Shown piece by piece: positions 62,082 through 64,000 of a stretch of DNA of 64,000 bases; within the stretch, counting starts at the first letter, position 1, and each line of letters starts with the position of its first letter. The notes beneath the pieces were generated by a model, which had not been told where the DNA came from, did no database searches, and saw nothing but the letters and a program-made list of their open reading frames with translations. The stretch is from Intestinibaculum porci (GTDB taxonomy: Bacteria; Bacillota_I; Bacilli_A; Erysipelotrichales; Coprobacillaceae): NCBI RefSeq assembly GCF_003925875.1, contig NZ_AP019309.1:1364001-1428000 (forward strand). Direction: 5' to 3'. Position numbers and translations under genes: made by a program.

Positions 62082-63065
62082 ATACTATTTAGAATAGAAG
62101 CTTTATATACAGATAAGAAACCATTGGTCGATAATGCTTCAGTAGAAATAAAACGTGCATTTTGGAAAGATTTTCGATGGTTTTCATCTAATAATATGGA
62201 TTGGGCAGTGGCAGAGTGCCAGCAGTATGGAACAGTTAATACGTATTTGGACTTATTGTATAGATTCCATAAAAATCGAAATCTTACACCAGAGCAATTG
62301 CTTGAAAAAATGCAACGGATTGATGTGATGGAACGAGGAAGTAATAATTCGATGACGGATTATTATTTAAAAGAATTACTAAAGCCATTACATGAGCAAT
62401 ACATTGAAGATCGAGATAAATGTGCAAAGATAGCGCATATTGAGATTGCATTCTTTTATCTATTGAACTGGGAAGATATGAAGTGCTTTCAAAAGGAAAT
62501 AAAGCATGATCCTGAAATGTATGCAGAAATGGTCTCAGTTATATTTAGACATGATGGTGATGATCCCGAAGAAAGAAAGACAGAAGAGTTTCGTAATTAT
62601 GCGAAGGTAATACATAGGTTGTTTGATATGGCAAAGTTTTGTCCATGTGAAGAAAACGGCACTGTTAGTTATGATGAGATTAAGGTGTGGGTAGATAAAC
62701 TGATACGAATACTTGATTCGAATCACCAAAAAGAAATGTTTGGATATGTGTTAGGAAGGTTGTTTGCATATGCACCTAAAGCAGCTGATGGCCATTATCC
62801 ATGTGAAGCAGTGTGCCAGATTATAGAGGAATATGGGGATGAATCTTTACTGAGTGAATATAGATGTGAGTTGTTCAATAAAAGAGGAATATTTAGTCCT
62901 TCAGCAGGTAGGGCAGAGAAAGACATTGCAGAAGGTTACAAAGATAATGCGGATTTTTTGAGCATTAAGTACCCGAAGACTGCTGATGTGTTTTTTAAAA
63001 TGTCACAAAGATATGTATATGATTCTGATCTAGAAAGACGACGTGCCGAAAATGGATATTTTTAG
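62082..63065 (+). pseudogene. C-terminal part of the STAND-like defence protein
   Basis: These 327 codons continue the gene broken by the IS1595 element. The join reads through the target site as FRIILFRIEALYTDKKPLVD. The C-terminal region is helical (ASVEIKRAFWKDFRWFSSNN, HIEIAFFYLLNWEDMKCFQK, GYVLGRLFAYAPKAADGHYP) and ends in DLERRRAENGYF. It resembles the end of long HEAT-like or helical-repeat defence proteins. It could be translated on its own only from a TTG at 62124 without a good binding site, so it is probably silent. Confidence 0.6.
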
Positions 63066-63088
63066 AATTTAGTCTTTGAAATACAATT

Positions 63089-63127
63089 TGTAGAGGAAAT
63101 GTAGAGATAATGTAGAGGCTATGTAGA
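63089..63127 (+). repeat. Four iteron-like TGTAGAG repeats at 11-bp spacing
   Basis: TGTAGAG begins at 63089, 63100 and 63111, and TGTAGA at 63122. The exact 11-bp period puts each copy on the same face of the helix. It lies just after the broken defence gene and before two strong terminators. Confidence 0.7.
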
Positions 63128-63162
63128 ATGTAATGCATTTTAAAGGCTGATATTATTATCAT

Positions 63163-63217
63163 AGACAAACGTGAACGAAATCACCGGAGTGGTGACGGAC
63201 TTCACGTTTGTTTTTCT
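63163..63217 (+). terminator. Branched Rho-independent terminator
   Basis: ACAAACGTGA and TCACGTTTGT form the outer stem, CACC and GGTG an inner one, and TTTTTC follows. Confidence 0.8.
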
Positions 63218-63247
63218 TTTGCAGAAGAATTGAATATGGACATTGTA

Positions 63248-63294
63248 GAGAGCGTCAGCTCGTAATCAGAAGATTGCGAGTCTGGCGCTTTTTT
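63248..63294 (+). terminator. Rho-independent terminator
   Basis: AGAGCGTCAGCTCG pairs with CGAGTCTGGCGCT and is followed by six T. Confidence 0.75.
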
Positions 63295-63311
63295 CATGTC
63301 CGCAATTCCGG

Positions 63312-63758
63312 GTGACGATTCGGATCAACCAAATCAAAAACAAAAAGGAAAACAAAACTATAGATTATGAACAGTTCAAAGAACGAATCGAAGAGGATCT
63401 TCACCAGGCACTTGCTGATCATGGTATTGATGCAAACCTCAGTCAGCATCACGTTGAGAAGCTGAATGCTTCCTATGATGCACTTAGCGTCACTCCGGAG
63501 GGCAGTCACATCGGTGTGAATGCAAATCTCAGTGCCATGTTCGAGGCAATCGAGAATGGTCAGGATTACAACGAGGTAGTGTCCAGAGCATCTGAATCTA
63601 TCATCGCCAGTATCGAGAACACTCCTGAGATCAATGTGGAGGATCTTACCAATTATAATGAGATGAAGAGCAAGCTGGCAATGGAAGTTGTTTCTGCTGA
63701 TCGTAATGCTGAGATGCTTGAGAATGTTCCTTATGAGCAGATGGAAGCGGCAGAATAA
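63312..63758 (+). pseudogene. Truncated DUF5688-like protein
   Basis: The frame resembles the N-terminal half of DUF5688 proteins, which are common in Lachnospiraceae and relatives: IDYEQFKERIEEDLHQALAD, then a long helical part ending NVPYEQMEAAE. Full-length members run to about 300 residues; this one ends after 148 (or about 130). The usual start would lie where ATAGATTATGAACAG now reads ATA after an AAAGGAAAAC site, so the original ATG may be lost; a GTG at 63312 is the only other start. Function of the family is unknown. Confidence 0.55.
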
Positions 63759-63809
63759 AAATATGGTAATCATTAGGTGTCCCTTTTGACTACCGTTTTT
63801 TTATTAAAA

Positions 63810-63995
63810 ATTAAAGAGGAGCCGGATCACTCCGACTCCTCCAAGTATGTGTCCGCAAACACATACCCCAATTGCTTTCTATTATATACTATAAGCAGGT
63901 AAAATATGCAAGCATTATATGGAATTTTTTAAGGCCTTTCTTAAAAATAAAAAAGTCAGCTCACTCAAATTAAATTGAGTGAACTGGCTCAAATA
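63810..63995. terminator. Series of hairpins after the DUF5688-like gene
   Basis: Three hairpins lie here: GGAGCCGG/CCGACTCC (about 63819-63839), GTATGTGT/ACACATAC (63845-63866), and TCACTCAA/TTGAGTGA (about 63961-63982) within AGTCAG...CTGGCT. No gene is seen between them. Confidence 0.5.
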
Positions 63996-64000
63996 CAGCT

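Overview
The window comes from a low-GC, anaerobic, fermentative member of the Bacillota, most like gut Erysipelotrichia or nearby Clostridia. The reasons are AGGAGG-type ribosome binding sites, TGA used as stop, a SCIFF peptide with its radical SAM maturase, a clostridial-type [FeFe] hydrogenase, and many transposons of gut-Firmicute type. This placement is inferred from gene content only.

Layout. 1-2.2 kb: the end of a MYG1-family gene, then guaA. 2.2-15 kb: a nested mobile-element region. It holds a ribbon-helix-helix gene, an ISL3 transposase split by a three-recombinase (RIT-type) transposon with 87-bp inverted repeats and a GATGAG core at each end, an operon with an IS30-type transposase and DUF6431-like proteins, and a 1,995-bp IS4-superfamily insertion whose empty site survives as a remnant at 32.4 kb. 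15.2-16.8 kb: a hicAB toxin-antitoxin operon and small or broken genes. 16.8-41.4 kb: ordinary accessory metabolism. This includes a MerR-controlled alcohol dehydrogenase/flavoprotein operon, a frameshifted quinone-oxidoreductase-like gene, an exported NlpC/P60 protein, MATE and GNAT genes, an Orn/Lys/Arg decarboxylase, the SCIFF pair, a relE-type toxin-antitoxin pair, a response regulator switched off by an ATCC tetranucleotide tract, a Bce-like two-component pair, LysR/flavodoxin/aldo-keto reductase, and YgiQ.

41.5-57.4 kb is the most interesting part. A two-gene hydrogenase operon (an NADH-4Fe4S/GltD-like flavoprotein followed by CpI-type HydA) is followed by an 11-gene, tightly overlapping operon with its own promoter: a NifH-like Fe protein, a NifD/NifK-like pair, hypF, hypC, hypD, hypE, a second NifD/NifK-like pair, hydF and hydE. 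HydG, HypA, HypB and any [NiFe] hydrogenase subunit are absent from the window. The order suggests that HypCDEF cyanide/CO chemistry and nitrogenase-like reductases take part in building the [FeFe] H-cluster together with HydE and HydF, possibly in place of HydG. This is inference, but it is testable.

57.4-64 kb is accessory DNA, visibly richer in A+T: an IS66 remnant, then a gene for a protein of about 1,240 residues resembling STAND-like defence proteins. That gene is cut by a 1,235-bp IS1595-type insertion with an exact 8-bp target duplication and carries a G6-tract frameshift near its start. After it come four 11-bp iterons, strong terminators and a truncated DUF5688-type gene. I saw no tRNA, rRNA or CRISPR array.
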